This document shows positions 44,012-54,344 of a stretch of DNA of 64,000 nt, piece after piece. Location: positions 124,001-188,000 of the forward strand of contig NZ_SROX01000006.1 in assembly GCF_013141915.1 (NCBI RefSeq), given 5' to 3'. This DNA comes from Cupriavidus necator (lineage in GTDB: Bacteria; Pseudomonadota; Gammaproteobacteria; Burkholderiales; Burkholderiaceae). Numbering within the stretch: position 1 is the first letter of the stretch; each line of letters opens with the position of its first letter. Position numbers and translations under genes: made by a program. The notes beneath the pieces were generated by a model, which was not told where the DNA came from, did no database searches, and saw only the letters and a list, made by a program, of their open reading frames with translations.

Positions 44012-44471
44012 GCTTTCGTTCTGGGCTGGCGTTATTTTTCTTTGGTCACCATGACCATGGGAAAGAACACGAGCGGCCAAGCGCAGTTGACCGGTACAGA
44101 AGATGCTGGTGAAATCCCTGACGCCCGCAAATCATGCCGCGGGCTCCAGCCATGCAGGGTGGTCATGCCGATGCGCCCGATCGCGCAAGGCCGCACCAAC
44201 ATCCGGTTACAGCATAGAGGATTTGGCGCATTTCGTAAGCAGTGCATGGGCAAAAGCCGGTGCAGCATCCGCAAAGCGCCGTGGCAGCATGCTGCGGATT
44301 AAAAAACGCTAATCTCAGAGTTCAGCACCTGCGCAGGTTGCGTGCGCGCAGATCGCGTCCGGCGCATGCCACCAGCACGCGGCCACCCCTGGCGGCTCGT
44401 TTAGAATTTTGCGCAAGCGTTGCGATTCGGATGGATCGCGCACTCCCCTGACCGTCGTTCACCCGTTCGCA
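44012..44471. other. Divergent intergenic region upstream of the glucan synthase and the sigma-54 activator
   Basis: This 460-bp gap must serve both divergent genes. It contains two perfect palindromes, CAGCATGCTG (44285-44294) and ACCTGCGCAGGT (44327-44338), near an AT-richer patch (44300-44315, TTAAAAAACGCTAA). These are possible regulatory sites, with no known binder. Short open frames here lack ribosome sites and recognisable sequence. Confidence 0.4.
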
Positions 44472-45476
44472 ATGACTGCCCCCCTGGAACTCGTCGGAAA
44501 CCATCCGTCGGTCGCCGCCTTGCGCGACCTGGTTGCACGCGTGGCAAGAAGCCAGGCCCGCACCGTCCTGCTTTACGGTGAAACCGGCACCGGCAAGAGC
44601 CTGGTGGCGCGCATGCTGCACCAGCAATCCAGCCGCGCGGCGGCAGAGTTCATCGACATCAATTGCGCGGCAATTCCAAGCCAGCTGCTGGAGTCCGAGT
44701 TGTTCGGCCATGAACGCGGTGCGTTTACCGGTGCAGTGGGCAAGAAGGAAGGGCTGATCGAGGCCGGCAATGGCGGCACGGTGTTCCTGGATGAGGTGCG
44801 CGAACTGGACCTGGTGATGCAGTCCAAGCTGCTGACGCTGCTGGATACCCGGCGCTTTCGCCGTGTGGGCGCGATCCGGCCGATCAGCGTCGACGTGCGC
44901 TTTATCGCCGCCACCAACAAGATCCTGCTCAGCGAAGTCAATGCCGGCAAGTTCCGCGAGGACCTGTACTACCGGCTGCAAGTCATCTCGATCAATATCC
45001 CGCCCTTGCGCGAGCGCGGCGACGACATCCTGCTGCTCGCGCACCATGCGCTGCAGCGCTACAACCGCCAGTACGGCAGCCGGATGGAGCGGATCGACCC
45101 CGAAGTCGAACGCATCTTCCGTGCGTACCGCTGGCCCGGCAATGTGCGGGAGCTGGAGAACCTGCTGGAGCGCATCTGCCTGCTTGAGCCAGGCCACTGC
45201 GTGGTGCCGGCACACCTGCCGGCGCGGATCCTGCGCGAACTGGACGTCGCCGCGACGCCGACCAGCGCCGCGCCCATGGCTGCCGCGCCGCCAGCAAGCG
45301 AAGCGCCGGTCGGCCCGCTGGACTACTACGCCGCTACGGCGCGCTTCCAGGCGGGATTGATCGAACAGGTGTTGTCGGCCTGCGGCGGCAATCTCGCCGA
45401 GGCCGCGCGCCGGCTCGGACTCAGCCGCCATGCGTTGCGCCACCAGATGAGCAAGCTGGGACTGCCCTCCGGCTGA
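44472..45476 (+). CDS. Sigma-54-dependent activator lacking a sensory domain
   Basis: The 334-residue protein consists of an AAA+ sigma-54-interaction domain and a Fis-type helix-turn-helix. Walker A is GETGTGKS (36-43), the sigma-54 contact loop GAFTGA (83-88), Walker B GGTVFLDEV, and the domain ends with YRWPGNVRELENLLERICLL. The C-terminal DNA-binding part is NLAEAARRLGLSRHALRHQM. There is no receiver, GAF, PAS or other N-terminal domain, as in PspF-like proteins, so control must come from a partner protein or expression level. A sigma-54 promoter and two inverted repeats lie just downstream, before the AtuA operon, its likely target. Confidence 0.93.
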   Translation: MTAPLELVGNHPSVAALRDLVARVARSQARTVLLYGETGTGKSLVARMLHQQSSRAAAEFIDINCAAIPSQLLESELFGHERGAFTGAVGKKEGLIEAGNGGTVFLDEVRELDLVMQSKLLTLLDTRRFRRVGAIRPISVDVRFIAATNKILLSEVNAGKFREDLYYRLQVISINIPPLRERGDDILLLAHHALQRYNRQYGSRMERIDPEVERIFRAYRWPGNVRELENLLERICLLEPGHCVVPAHLPARILRELDVAATPTSAAPMAAAPPASEAPVGPLDYYAATARFQAGLIEQVLSACGGNLAEAARRLGLSRHALRHQMSKLGLPSG

Positions 45477-45498
45477 CGCGGCGCGGATCCCGCGCAAA

Positions 45499-45538
45499 GG
45501 CGTGAATTGCACGCCGCCCCGACGCGTGAAATTCGCGC
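45499..45538 (+). promoter_or_regulatory. Candidate upstream activator sites for the sigma-54 activator
   Basis: Two similar inverted repeats lie 86-62 bp before the -24/-12 promoter: GGCGTG-N5-CACGCC (45499-45515) and GCGTGAAATTCGCGC (45524-45538). Both contain GCGTGAA, and their centres are 24 bp apart. Position and symmetry fit enhancer sites of the activator encoded upstream. Confidence 0.5.
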
Positions 45539-45599
45539 AGCGCCTCTTCCTGTTTTCACAACTCCTTGATCCTCAAGGGAAATTTCGCCATCTTCCGGC

Positions 45600-45615
45600 T
45601 GGCATAGCTTCTGCG
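45600..45615 (+). promoter_or_regulatory. Sigma-54 (-24/-12) promoter of the AtuA operon
   Basis: TGGCATAGCTTCTGCG keeps the invariant GG and GC with exactly 10 nt between them and matches TGGCAC-N5-TTGC well. Transcription would start near 45626, about 46 bp before the AtuA-family start codon. Confidence 0.75.
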
Positions 45616-45671
45616 TAGTGGGTGTCGCGTGTCTCGCTTTAACGAAGCGACACCTAACCGGAGAATGTTGA

Positions 45672-47033
45672 ATGCAGTCGCTGAAGATCATTTGCCCCAA
45701 TGGCCATCTCGGCTTTGCCCCGCTGCGCACGGGCAGTTTCGAGGTCGGCGTGGCCGCTGCGCCGGACTACATCGCGGCCGATTCGGGCAGCGATGATGTC
45801 GGCCCGGTGCCGCTCGGCTCGGATACCTCCACCAGTCCCGAAGCGTGGCAGCGCCATGACCTCGAGCACATGCTGCTGGCATCGCGGCGGCTGGGCGTGC
45901 CGATGATCATCGGTTCGGCCGGCGATACCGGCACCAACAGCCGCGTCGACCTCTATGTGGATATCCTGCGCGACATCGCGCAACGGCATGGCCTGCCGCG
46001 GTTCCGCATTGGTTATTTCTATTCCGAGGTGCCGAAGTCGCTGGTGCGGGAACAGCTGGGCGCCGGGGAAGCCATCCGCGGCCTCGACGGCTTTGGCGAC
46101 CTGACGCTGCCGGAACTGGATGCCACCGACCGCATCGTCGCCATGGCGGGCGTGCACCCGTACCTGGAACTGCTGCGCCAGGGCGTCGACGTCATCATCG
46201 GCGGCCGCAGCTCCGATGCCGCCGTGTTCGCCGCACCGGCGCTGCACCACGGCTTTGCCGCCGATCATGCCTATTACCTGGGCAAGGTGCTGGAGTGCGC
46301 GTCGTTCTGCGCGGAGCCGTACGGCGGCAAGGAGACCGTGCTGGGCGAAATCACGCATGGCGACGTCCGCGTGACCGCCATGCATCCCGAGCAGCGCTGC
46401 ACCATTGCCTCGGTGGCCGGGCATGCCATGTATGAGCGCTCCAATCCGTTCGAGGAATTCGTCGCCGGCGGCAGGCTCGACATGAGCCAGTGCCGCTACG
46501 AGCAGATCGATCCGCGCACCACGCGCATCACCGGCTCCCGCTTTGAGCCCGCGTCACAGGTGCGCGTCAAGCTGGAGGGCTCGGGCAAGGTCGGCGAGCG
46601 CTACGTCGGCCTGTGCGGCATCCGCGACCCGTACACCATTGCCAACGTGGACCGCGTCATTGCGTGGGCGCGCGAGCAGGTGCGCGCGCGCTTCGGCGAC
46701 ACCGGCTATGCACTGCACTACAACGTTTATGGGCGCGACGGGGTGATGGGCGAACTGGAACCGCTGCGCGACCGCCCCGGCCACGAACTTTGCGTGATGG
46801 TGCAAGGTGTGGCACCCACCCGCGCCATGGCCGAGGAAGTCGCGATGATCGGCCTGCGCCAGATGTTCTACGCGCGGCTGCCGGATGTGAAGGGCACCGC
46901 TGGCTCGGTATCGTTCCCGCTGGACGAAGTGCTGCACGCCAGCCCCGCCTACCGCTGGACGCTGAACCACACCATGGCCGTGCGCGACCCGCTCGCGCTG
47001 TTCCCCACCCATATCGTCGAAGCCGGCGTTTGA
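45672..47033 (+). CDS. AtuA-family protein (DUF1446)
   Basis: The 453-residue cytoplasmic protein belongs to the DUF1446 family, named after AtuA of acyclic terpene utilisation in Pseudomonas. Conserved stretches are PDYIAADSGSDDVGPVPLGS, MIIGSAGDTGTNSRVDLYVD, DVIIGGRSSDAAVFAAPALH and ECASFCAEPYGGKETVLGEI. The biochemical role is not established; neighbours in other genomes suggest handling of branched or CoA-linked acids. CGGAG stands before the start. It forms an operon with a DUF4387 gene and a Bug receptor behind a sigma-54 promoter, so the unit is probably induced by a specific carboxylate substrate. Confidence 0.9.
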   Translation: MQSLKIICPNGHLGFAPLRTGSFEVGVAAAPDYIAADSGSDDVGPVPLGSDTSTSPEAWQRHDLEHMLLASRRLGVPMIIGSAGDTGTNSRVDLYVDILRDIAQRHGLPRFRIGYFYSEVPKSLVREQLGAGEAIRGLDGFGDLTLPELDATDRIVAMAGVHPYLELLRQGVDVIIGGRSSDAAVFAAPALHHGFAADHAYYLGKVLECASFCAEPYGGKETVLGEITHGDVRVTAMHPEQRCTIASVAGHAMYERSNPFEEFVAGGRLDMSQCRYEQIDPRTTRITGSRFEPASQVRVKLEGSGKVGERYVGLCGIRDPYTIANVDRVIAWAREQVRARFGDTGYALHYNVYGRDGVMGELEPLRDRPGHELCVMVQGVAPTRAMAEEVAMIGLRQMFYARLPDVKGTAGSVSFPLDEVLHASPAYRWTLNHTMAVRDPLALFPTHIVEAGV

Positions 47034-47059
47034 CGCGCCCCGTTGCCAGGGATACCACC

Positions 47060-47413
47060 ATGACCATTGCCAATTCCTCCTCTCCCGCCGCGGCGCCGAC
47101 GCAGCCGCTGCACGCGCTCGCCAAGACCATCCGCAGCAAGAACGCCGGCGTCAACAAGATCACGTTCGACATCATTTTCCGCGAGCAGGCCGAATATGAA
47201 CGGGTCAAGCGGTCCCGCGTGCTGACCCCCGAAAGCATGGCCGCGTTGTTCCGCGTGCCGGTGGCGCGCATTTCGGATTTCGTCGAATACGAGCCAGCCT
47301 TCGCCATCAAGTTCACCATGTACCGCGCGCAGCCCAGCGGCAGCGCGGGCGATGGCGACATCTTCGGGGCGCAGCAGTATGCGCCGTTGCTGACGCTGGA
47401 AATCCCGGCCTGA
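47060..47413 (+). CDS. DUF4387 protein, partner of the AtuA-family protein
   Basis: This 117-residue protein has the DUF4387 pattern: LAKTIRSKNAGVNKITFDII near residue 20, then RVKRSRVLTPESMAALFRVP and the acidic-aromatic end FVEYEPAFAIKFTMYRAQPS. The family regularly follows AtuA/DUF1446 genes, often even fused to them, so the two probably form one enzyme. It starts 26 bp after the AtuA-family gene. The long frame opening at 46613 in the same register is antisense-free overlap of the previous gene and not used; the ATG at 47060 gives the family N-terminus. Confidence 0.85.
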   Translation: MTIANSSSPAAAPTQPLHALAKTIRSKNAGVNKITFDIIFREQAEYERVKRSRVLTPESMAALFRVPVARISDFVEYEPAFAIKFTMYRAQPSGSAGDGDIFGAQQYAPLLTLEIPA

Positions 47414-47518
47414 TGCCTCCGCGCGGCCTGGCATGGCCCGGATCGGTCCAGGCCGCGCCGGCCGCTTCCGCAGCATTGCCCGCTGCCTTGCTGCACAACG
47501 ACAAGTTCGGGAAGACGT

Positions 47519-48547
47519 ATGGACAAGACCCTTTTCAAGCGTACCTGGCACCGGCTGGCACCCCGCCTGCCCGCAGCGCTGACCGCGGCCGTGCTGGCCG
47601 CCTCGCCACTGTCCGCAAGCGCTGCGCCGGCCGAGCATGCGGCTGCGGTGCCGCCGCTGATGCGGATCGTGGTGCCGTTTTCGGCGGGCGCCAGCAACGA
47701 CGTGATCGCCCGCGCGATCGCGCCGGCCCTGGCCAGGCGCCTGGGCAACACCGTCATCGTGGAGAACCGCCCCGGGGTTGCAGGCGTGCTGGGCGCGGAC
47801 TACGTGGCCAAGGGGCCGCGCGACGGTTCCGTGCTGCTGCTGACGTCGTCGACTTTCCTGACCGCAGCCGCCACCCAGGCGCGCTCGCCGTATGACCCGC
47901 TGACCGCGTTCGCACCGGTCGCGCTGGTCGCCGACGGTCCGCTGCTGCTGGCGGTGTCGTCAACCATCGCGGCATCCCGGTCGATCCGCACCCCGGCCGA
48001 TCTCATCGCCGCGGCGCGGGCCAGGCCGGGAGCCATCAGCTATGGCTCGGCCGGGGTGGGTTCGCTCGGCCAGCTCGCCACGGAACTGCTGTGCGACATC
48101 TCGAAGGTCCAGATGATGCACGTGCCTTACAAGGGCGCCGCCAACGCGCTGATCGACCTGGCCGCCGGGCAGATCGACGTGATGATGTCGAACTACAGTT
48201 CGATCGCCACACAGATCAAGTCCGGCAAGGTCAAACCGCTGGCGGTGACCTCCGCTGCGCCGAATCCTGCGTTTCCGGATTTGCCGCCTTTGGCCGCATC
48301 GGTGCCGGGCTATGGCATCGAAATCTGGGTCGGCGTGCTGGCGCCAGCGGGTGCGCCCGCCGCGCTGGTGCAGCGGCTCAATCGCGAGATCGCCGAGATT
48401 GCCGCATCCGCGGAAGTGCGCACGATCCTGGAGCCGGACGGGTCACGCCCGCTGGCCGCGACGCCCGCGGAGTTCGGCGCCCGCATGAAGCAGGACCTTG
48501 CACAGTGGAAGCGCATCGCCGTGGAACGCAAGATCGTCGCGGAATAG
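47519..48547 (+). CDS. Bug-family periplasmic receptor 2
   Basis: This 342-residue secreted binding protein has a signal peptide (about residues 1-35, LPAALTAAVLAASPLSASAA). The Bug blocks RIVVPFSAGASNDVIARAIA, IVENRPGVAGVLGADYVAKG, YGSAGVGSLGQLATELLC and MHVPYKGAANALIDLAAGQI follow. The start at 47519 is supported by the signal peptide. As third gene behind the sigma-54 promoter, it probably binds the carboxylate that the AtuA/DUF4387 pair acts on. No TctAB membrane genes are nearby. It is clearly diverged from the Bug protein at 15945-16934, so the two are not a recent duplication. Confidence 0.92.
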   Translation: MDKTLFKRTWHRLAPRLPAALTAAVLAASPLSASAAPAEHAAAVPPLMRIVVPFSAGASNDVIARAIAPALARRLGNTVIVENRPGVAGVLGADYVAKGPRDGSVLLLTSSTFLTAAATQARSPYDPLTAFAPVALVADGPLLLAVSSTIAASRSIRTPADLIAAARARPGAISYGSAGVGSLGQLATELLCDISKVQMMHVPYKGAANALIDLAAGQIDVMMSNYSSIATQIKSGKVKPLAVTSAAPNPAFPDLPPLAASVPGYGIEIWVGVLAPAGAPAALVQRLNREIAEIAASAEVRTILEPDGSRPLAATPAEFGARMKQDLAQWKRIAVERKIVAE

Positions 48548-48675
48548 GCGCTGCCGCGCCCGGGCCTGCACCGCCGCGCTTGCGGGGGTAGAATCTGCGC
48601 CTCACACCGAAGAAGGCCGTCAGGTCGGCCGCATGCCGGCTCGATAGCGGTCCTTCTGTCGTTTCGGAGATCCCC

Positions 48676-50532
<1,857 letters not shown>

Positions 50533-50564
50533 CGCGGCAGGCGACGCTCAGGAACGCACGCCGG

Positions 50565-51371
50565 CTAGGCGGCCATCGCCCGGCGCTCCTCCTCATCCAG
50601 CACGGGGCCATCCAGCGTCACGCGCGAGTGATCGGTGCGGAATTTCCGGATGATCGGCTTCAGCTCTTCCTTGATGTGCGCTTCGCTGTATCCGTTGAAC
50701 AGGTGCCCGAGCAGGCCGCGGCGCAGGTCGGAAGTCCCCATAATGTAGTCGGCGATCGGGAACGTGAGGTTCATGTTGTACTTCATCATGATGCCCATGT
50801 TGTGATGGGCGGTGTGGTGGCGCCGGATCGTGTTGATGAAGGGCATGTTGCGCACGAACCAGTTGTCGTGCACGTGGCAGCAATAGTGGAAGGTCTCGTA
50901 GACCAGGTACTGCGCCACCATCGTGATGAAGACAAAGTAGCCGGCGTTGGCATTGAAGATCAGCGATGCCAGGTAGCCCAGCCCGCCGCCGCCCATGCCA
51001 AGTGTCGCCAGCACGCGCCACGGGAAGAACACGATGCGGAATTCGCGCGTGGTATCGATGGTGGGCTCCTGGTCGGTGAAGTACTGGTGGTGCTGGCGCG
51101 TGTGGCGCTCATAGATCGCCCGCAGGGCAAAGACGTTGATGCGGCGGTGCATGACATAGCTGTGCAGGAACCATTCCACGAAATTGCCCGCCAGGAATAC
51201 CGGCACGATCAGCGCCCACTCCCAGGTCACGTTGTGCAGCCGCTGGATGGCCCACCACAGCGCGCCAGTGCCGACCCCGTAGATCACGGCGATATGCAGC
51301 AAGCCGTTGTAGAGGGGGCTGATATCGGCCTTGTATTGCTCCCTGAACTTGCGTTGACGTTCCGTCATCAT
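50565..51371 (-). CDS. Membrane di-iron hydroxylase/desaturase (fatty acid hydroxylase superfamily)
   Basis: The 268-residue integral membrane protein has several helices and the clustered His boxes of the sterol desaturase/fatty acid hydroxylase superfamily: HSYVMH (about residues 71-76), HTRQHH, HYCCHVH and HHTAHH. These bind a non-haem di-iron centre that hydroxylates or desaturates alkyl chains or carotenoid-like substrates. The start at 51371 (with a second ATG next to it) is preceded by CGGAGAC. A CTAATATATTAG-type site 29 bp upstream links it to the neighbouring catabolic genes, so it may act on their substrate. Confidence 0.88.
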   Translation of the reverse strand: MMTERQRKFREQYKADISPLYNGLLHIAVIYGVGTGALWWAIQRLHNVTWEWALIVPVFLAGNFVEWFLHSYVMHRRINVFALRAIYERHTRQHHQYFTDQEPTIDTTREFRIVFFPWRVLATLGMGGGGLGYLASLIFNANAGYFVFITMVAQYLVYETFHYCCHVHDNWFVRNMPFINTIRRHHTAHHNMGIMMKYNMNLTFPIADYIMGTSDLRRGLLGHLFNGYSEAHIKEELKPIIRKFRTDHSRVTLDGPVLDEEERRAMAA

Positions 51372-51399
51372 GATTGCGTCTCCGAAAACTTGCGCCGCA

Positions 51400-51411
51400 C
51401 TAACATATTAG
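51400..51411. promoter_or_regulatory. CTAATATATTAG-type operator, site 1
   Basis: CTAACATATTAG, with one mismatch to the perfect palindrome at site 3, lies 29 bp before the membrane hydroxylase start. Similarity to the other sites extends beyond the core (TTAGTTGGATA here, TTAGTCGGATA at site 3). Confidence 0.55.
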
Positions 51412-51499
51412 TTGGATATAAAAGTGCGTCGATCCAAAAAATGCCCCTGGTGGCCAGGGGCGCCAATGCAGGCGCGGCAGGACGCCGCGCGATCAACCG

Positions 51500-52879
51500 T
51501 CAATGCGAGACTTCCTCCAGCGCCTTGCCGCGGGTCTCGACGCCCAGCAGCAGCACCACTGCTGCGGCCACCGCAAAGGACAGGGCGCCGAGCGTGAAGA
51601 CGCCGCCCTGTCCCGCGACCGGCAGCAGCACGCCGACCAGGTAGGGTCCGGCCAGCGAGCCGATGCGGCCGACCGATGAGGCAAAGCCGGAGCCCGTCGC
51701 GCGCGAACGCGTGGGGTACAGCTCCGGCGTATAGGCATAGAGCACGGACCACATGCCGAACAGGAAAAACTGCATGCACAAGCCCGCGGCGATCAACTGC
51801 TCCACGGGCAACCTGTGCACGGCCGCCTGGCCGTAGGCATACGCGGCCACGGCGCTGCCGATCAGCATCAGCGCACAGGTAGGCTTGCGGCCCCACTTTT
51901 CCAGCAGCCATGCCGAGAAGATGAACCCCGGGATGCCGGCCAGCGAGATATAGACCGTGTAGAGCACGGACTTGGTGACGGCATAGCCGGCCTGCTGCAG
52001 CAGCGCACCGAGCCAGGTGGTCAGCCCGTAGTAGCCCAGCAACGCAAAGAACCAGACCGACCACAGCATGATGGTGCGGCGCGCGTAGGGGCCGCTCCAC
52101 AGCTCCATGAAGCGCGCCTTCCGGCTCGGCGCCTGCGGGCCGCCGAAGGTGGCGGACACCGCCGGCAGTGGACGGCCCCAGGCGCGTTCCACGCGCTGCT
52201 CGATGCCAGCCATGACCGTATCGGCCTCGGACTTGCGGCCGACGTCCTCAAGCCAGCGCGGCGACTCGGGCACCATGCGCCGCACCACGAACACGAACAC
52301 CGCCGGCACTGCCAGCGCGATAAAGATGCCGCGCCAGCCGATCACCGGCAGCAGCAGGTAGGTCAGCGCGCCGGCCACGATAAAGCCGATCGGCCAGAAG
52401 CCCTCCAGGATCGCGACATACCTGCCGCGGCTCTTCGCTGGCACGATCTCCGACACCATCGACAGGCCGATCGGGAACTCCATGCCCATGCCGAAGCCGA
52501 GCAGCACGCGATAGATCATCAGCGACGTCACGCTGTCAGCCAGCCCGCACATCAGGCTGCCCACGCCCCAGAAGATCATGCTGACCTGGAACACCGGCTT
52601 GCGGCCGAAGCGGTCCGCCAGCAGGCCGGCGATCGCGGCGCCCAGGAACATGCCGAGGAAGCTTGAGCTGGCCAGCAGGCCGGCCTGCGCCGCGCTCAGG
52701 CCGAACTCGGCCTTGATCGAGCCCAGCACGAAGGTCATCAGGCCCAGATCCATCGAATCGAAAAACCACGCCGTGGCGATGATGCCGAACAGCGAGCGCT
52801 GGTAGCCGGTCATCGGCAATCGTTCCAGCCGCGCCGCGATACCCGCTTCCAGCTTGAGGGCGCCTGCAGACATATCCAT
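51500..52879 (-). CDS. MFS importer of organic/aromatic acids
   Basis: This 459-residue, 12-helix proton symporter begins AWFFDSMDLGLMTFVLGSIK, with the acidic TM1 residue used by aromatic-acid:proton symporters. Motif A is LLADRFGRK and the loop GMGMEFPIGLSMVSEIVPAK follows. PESPRWLEDVGRKSEA and the late YTPELYPTRSRATGSGFASS are shared with sugar-porter/NiaP-like carriers, so the substrate could be a benzoate-, nicotinate- or phenol-derived acid. The start at 52879 has AGGAGAC upstream, nearly identical to the site before the Fe-ADH gene. It probably brings in the substrate or an intermediate of the cluster. Confidence 0.88.
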   Translation of the reverse strand: MDMSAGALKLEAGIAARLERLPMTGYQRSLFGIIATAWFFDSMDLGLMTFVLGSIKAEFGLSAAQAGLLASSSFLGMFLGAAIAGLLADRFGRKPVFQVSMIFWGVGSLMCGLADSVTSLMIYRVLLGFGMGMEFPIGLSMVSEIVPAKSRGRYVAILEGFWPIGFIVAGALTYLLLPVIGWRGIFIALAVPAVFVFVVRRMVPESPRWLEDVGRKSEADTVMAGIEQRVERAWGRPLPAVSATFGGPQAPSRKARFMELWSGPYARRTIMLWSVWFFALLGYYGLTTWLGALLQQAGYAVTKSVLYTVYISLAGIPGFIFSAWLLEKWGRKPTCALMLIGSAVAAYAYGQAAVHRLPVEQLIAAGLCMQFFLFGMWSVLYAYTPELYPTRSRATGSGFASSVGRIGSLAGPYLVGVLLPVAGQGGVFTLGALSFAVAAAVVLLLGVETRGKALEEVSH

Positions 52880-52926
52880 GGTTGTCTCCTGTGTCAGTGA
52901 GACGCGCTCTGTGGTGGCGCGCTTTC

Positions 52927-52938
52927 GTAATATATTAG
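52927..52938. promoter_or_regulatory. CTAATATATTAG-type operator, site 2
   Basis: GTAATATATTAG, one mismatch from the palindrome, lies 48 bp before the MFS start and continues with TTGCACATG. On the minus strand it reads CAACTAATATATTAC, the same orientation and flank as the other two sites. Confidence 0.55.
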
Positions 52939-53016
52939 TTGCACATGACTGATGTTCAAGTAATGGTTTACCGTAGGCCGGCCGGCGACTCCGGCAAAAG
53001 GGGCCCCCTCAGCAAC

Positions 53017-54291
53017 CTATGCGACCCGCCGCGGTTGCGTCGCGGCGGGTGCGTCACCGGACAGCGTGCCCGCCCATGCATTGCGGACAATGGCGTCATA
53101 GCGCGCTGAGACGTCCGGCGCGGGGAAGGCTTTGGCAAGCCGGGTGACCGCCAGCGCATCGCGCACAAGCGCGTCGAGGTCGCCCGGTTCGATGCCGCAA
53201 GCCTGGAGGGTGGTCGGCAGGCCAACGGACGCCACCAGGCCGCGCAGCGCTCCGGGCACTTGTGCCACCGCGATATCGGGATCGCTCTCGGCGATGTCCA
53301 GCAGGCGGGCAATGGCCAGCAACTCCTCGCGGCGCACGTCGCCCAGCGCATCGAGCACATACGGCAGCATCACCGCGTTGGTGGTGCCATGCGACAGATG
53401 CGTCTGGCCCGCGACGGCGTAGGCGATGCCATGCACGGCGTTGAGTCCCGCGCTGCCGTAGGACAACGCCGCATAGGTGCTGGCGTAGCTCATGCCGATG
53501 CGCGCTTCGCGGTCGTTGCCGTCCTGGTAGCTGCGCAACAGGTAGCGGCCGCATAAGCGGATCGACTCGTGCGCGAACAGCATCGTCACCGCGTTGCGGC
53601 CGCTGTAGCCCGGGTCTGGATCGCCGCCACGATCGAAGCTGGCGGAATCGAGTGTCAGGTAGGACTCGATCGCATGGGTCAGCGCATCGATGCCCGCATC
53701 CGCGGTGACCCGCGGCGGACAGGTATAGGTGAATTCGGGATCGACCAGCGCCACGGCAGGGCGCAGCCGGTTGTCCATGACCGCCACCTTGGTGGCGTTG
53801 TCCGGATCGACCAGGATCGCGCCGGGCGTCGCCTCCGAGCCTGTGCCGGCGGTGGTGGGCATGGCCACCAGCGGCAGCATGGGCGTGCCGGCGTCGATCC
53901 GGCCAAGGAACGCGCGCACGGGCTTGCCGCCCGGCAGGGTCAGGCACAGCGCCTTGGCCAGGTCGATGTTGCTGCCGCCACCCAGCGCGATGACATGGTC
54001 GACCGGCAGGCCGCCAAGCCGTTCGCGCACGGCCGCCGTGGCCGTGTCGCACAACGTGGTGGTGGGATCGGCCATGCCGCCGTCATAGACGAGCAACTCC
54101 ACGCCCTGCGCGCGCGCGCCAGCGACGAGTTCGTCGACCCACGGCGTGGCGCCGCTAAAGAACCTGTCCGTCACCAGCAGGCCGCGGCGATAGCCGAGCC
54201 GGCGCAGCAGCGCGGGCAGCTGCGCACGGCATCCCGCGCCCATGACCAGCCGCGCCGGGGCGCAAAAATATACGAGGTCTTCCACTCTCAT
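53017..54291 (-). CDS. Iron-containing alcohol dehydrogenase family enzyme
   Basis: The 424-residue protein is a group III (Fe-type) NAD(P)-dependent dehydrogenase. The dinucleotide-binding stretch is HVIALGGGSNIDLAKALCL, followed by AMPTTAGTGSEATPGAILVD. The metal ligands lie in TADAGIDALTHAIESYLTLD (Asp and His), HGIAYAVAGQTHLSHGTTNA (two His). Compared with maleylacetate reductases of about 355 residues it carries an insertion after ESYLTLD. It may oxidise an alcohol or reduce an aldehyde intermediate of the cluster, or act as a divergent maleylacetate reductase. The start at 54291 has AGGAGAC. It is 53 bp behind the hydrolase gene, in one operon. Confidence 0.87.
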   Translation of the reverse strand: MRVEDLVYFCAPARLVMGAGCRAQLPALLRRLGYRRGLLVTDRFFSGATPWVDELVAGARAQGVELLVYDGGMADPTTTLCDTATAAVRERLGGLPVDHVIALGGGSNIDLAKALCLTLPGGKPVRAFLGRIDAGTPMLPLVAMPTTAGTGSEATPGAILVDPDNATKVAVMDNRLRPAVALVDPEFTYTCPPRVTADAGIDALTHAIESYLTLDSASFDRGGDPDPGYSGRNAVTMLFAHESIRLCGRYLLRSYQDGNDREARIGMSYASTYAALSYGSAGLNAVHGIAYAVAGQTHLSHGTTNAVMLPYVLDALGDVRREELLAIARLLDIAESDPDIAVAQVPGALRGLVASVGLPTTLQACGIEPGDLDALVRDALAVTRLAKAFPAPDVSARYDAIVRNAWAGTLSGDAPAATQPRRVA

Positions 54292-54344
54292 GCTGTCTCC
54301 TGTGGGGTGGTTTCGGCTGATGGGGATGGCGGTGGATGGCGCCG

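Noticed and set aside
44103-44312. A 69-codon open frame in the gap before the sigma-54 activator
   Set aside because: No ribosome site, no recognisable sequence, and mixed codon use; treated as chance.
45672-48547. A complete acyclic terpene (atu/liu) degradation operon
   Set aside because: Only the AtuA-family and DUF4387 proteins are present; no geranyl-CoA carboxylase or other atu genes occur here.
53025-53049. A perfect 9-bp inverted repeat (CCCGCCGCG/CGCGGCGGG) at the end of the Fe-ADH gene
   Set aside because: It lies within the last codons of the gene, not behind it, and has no T-run; more likely a by-product of Arg/Ala codons than a terminator.
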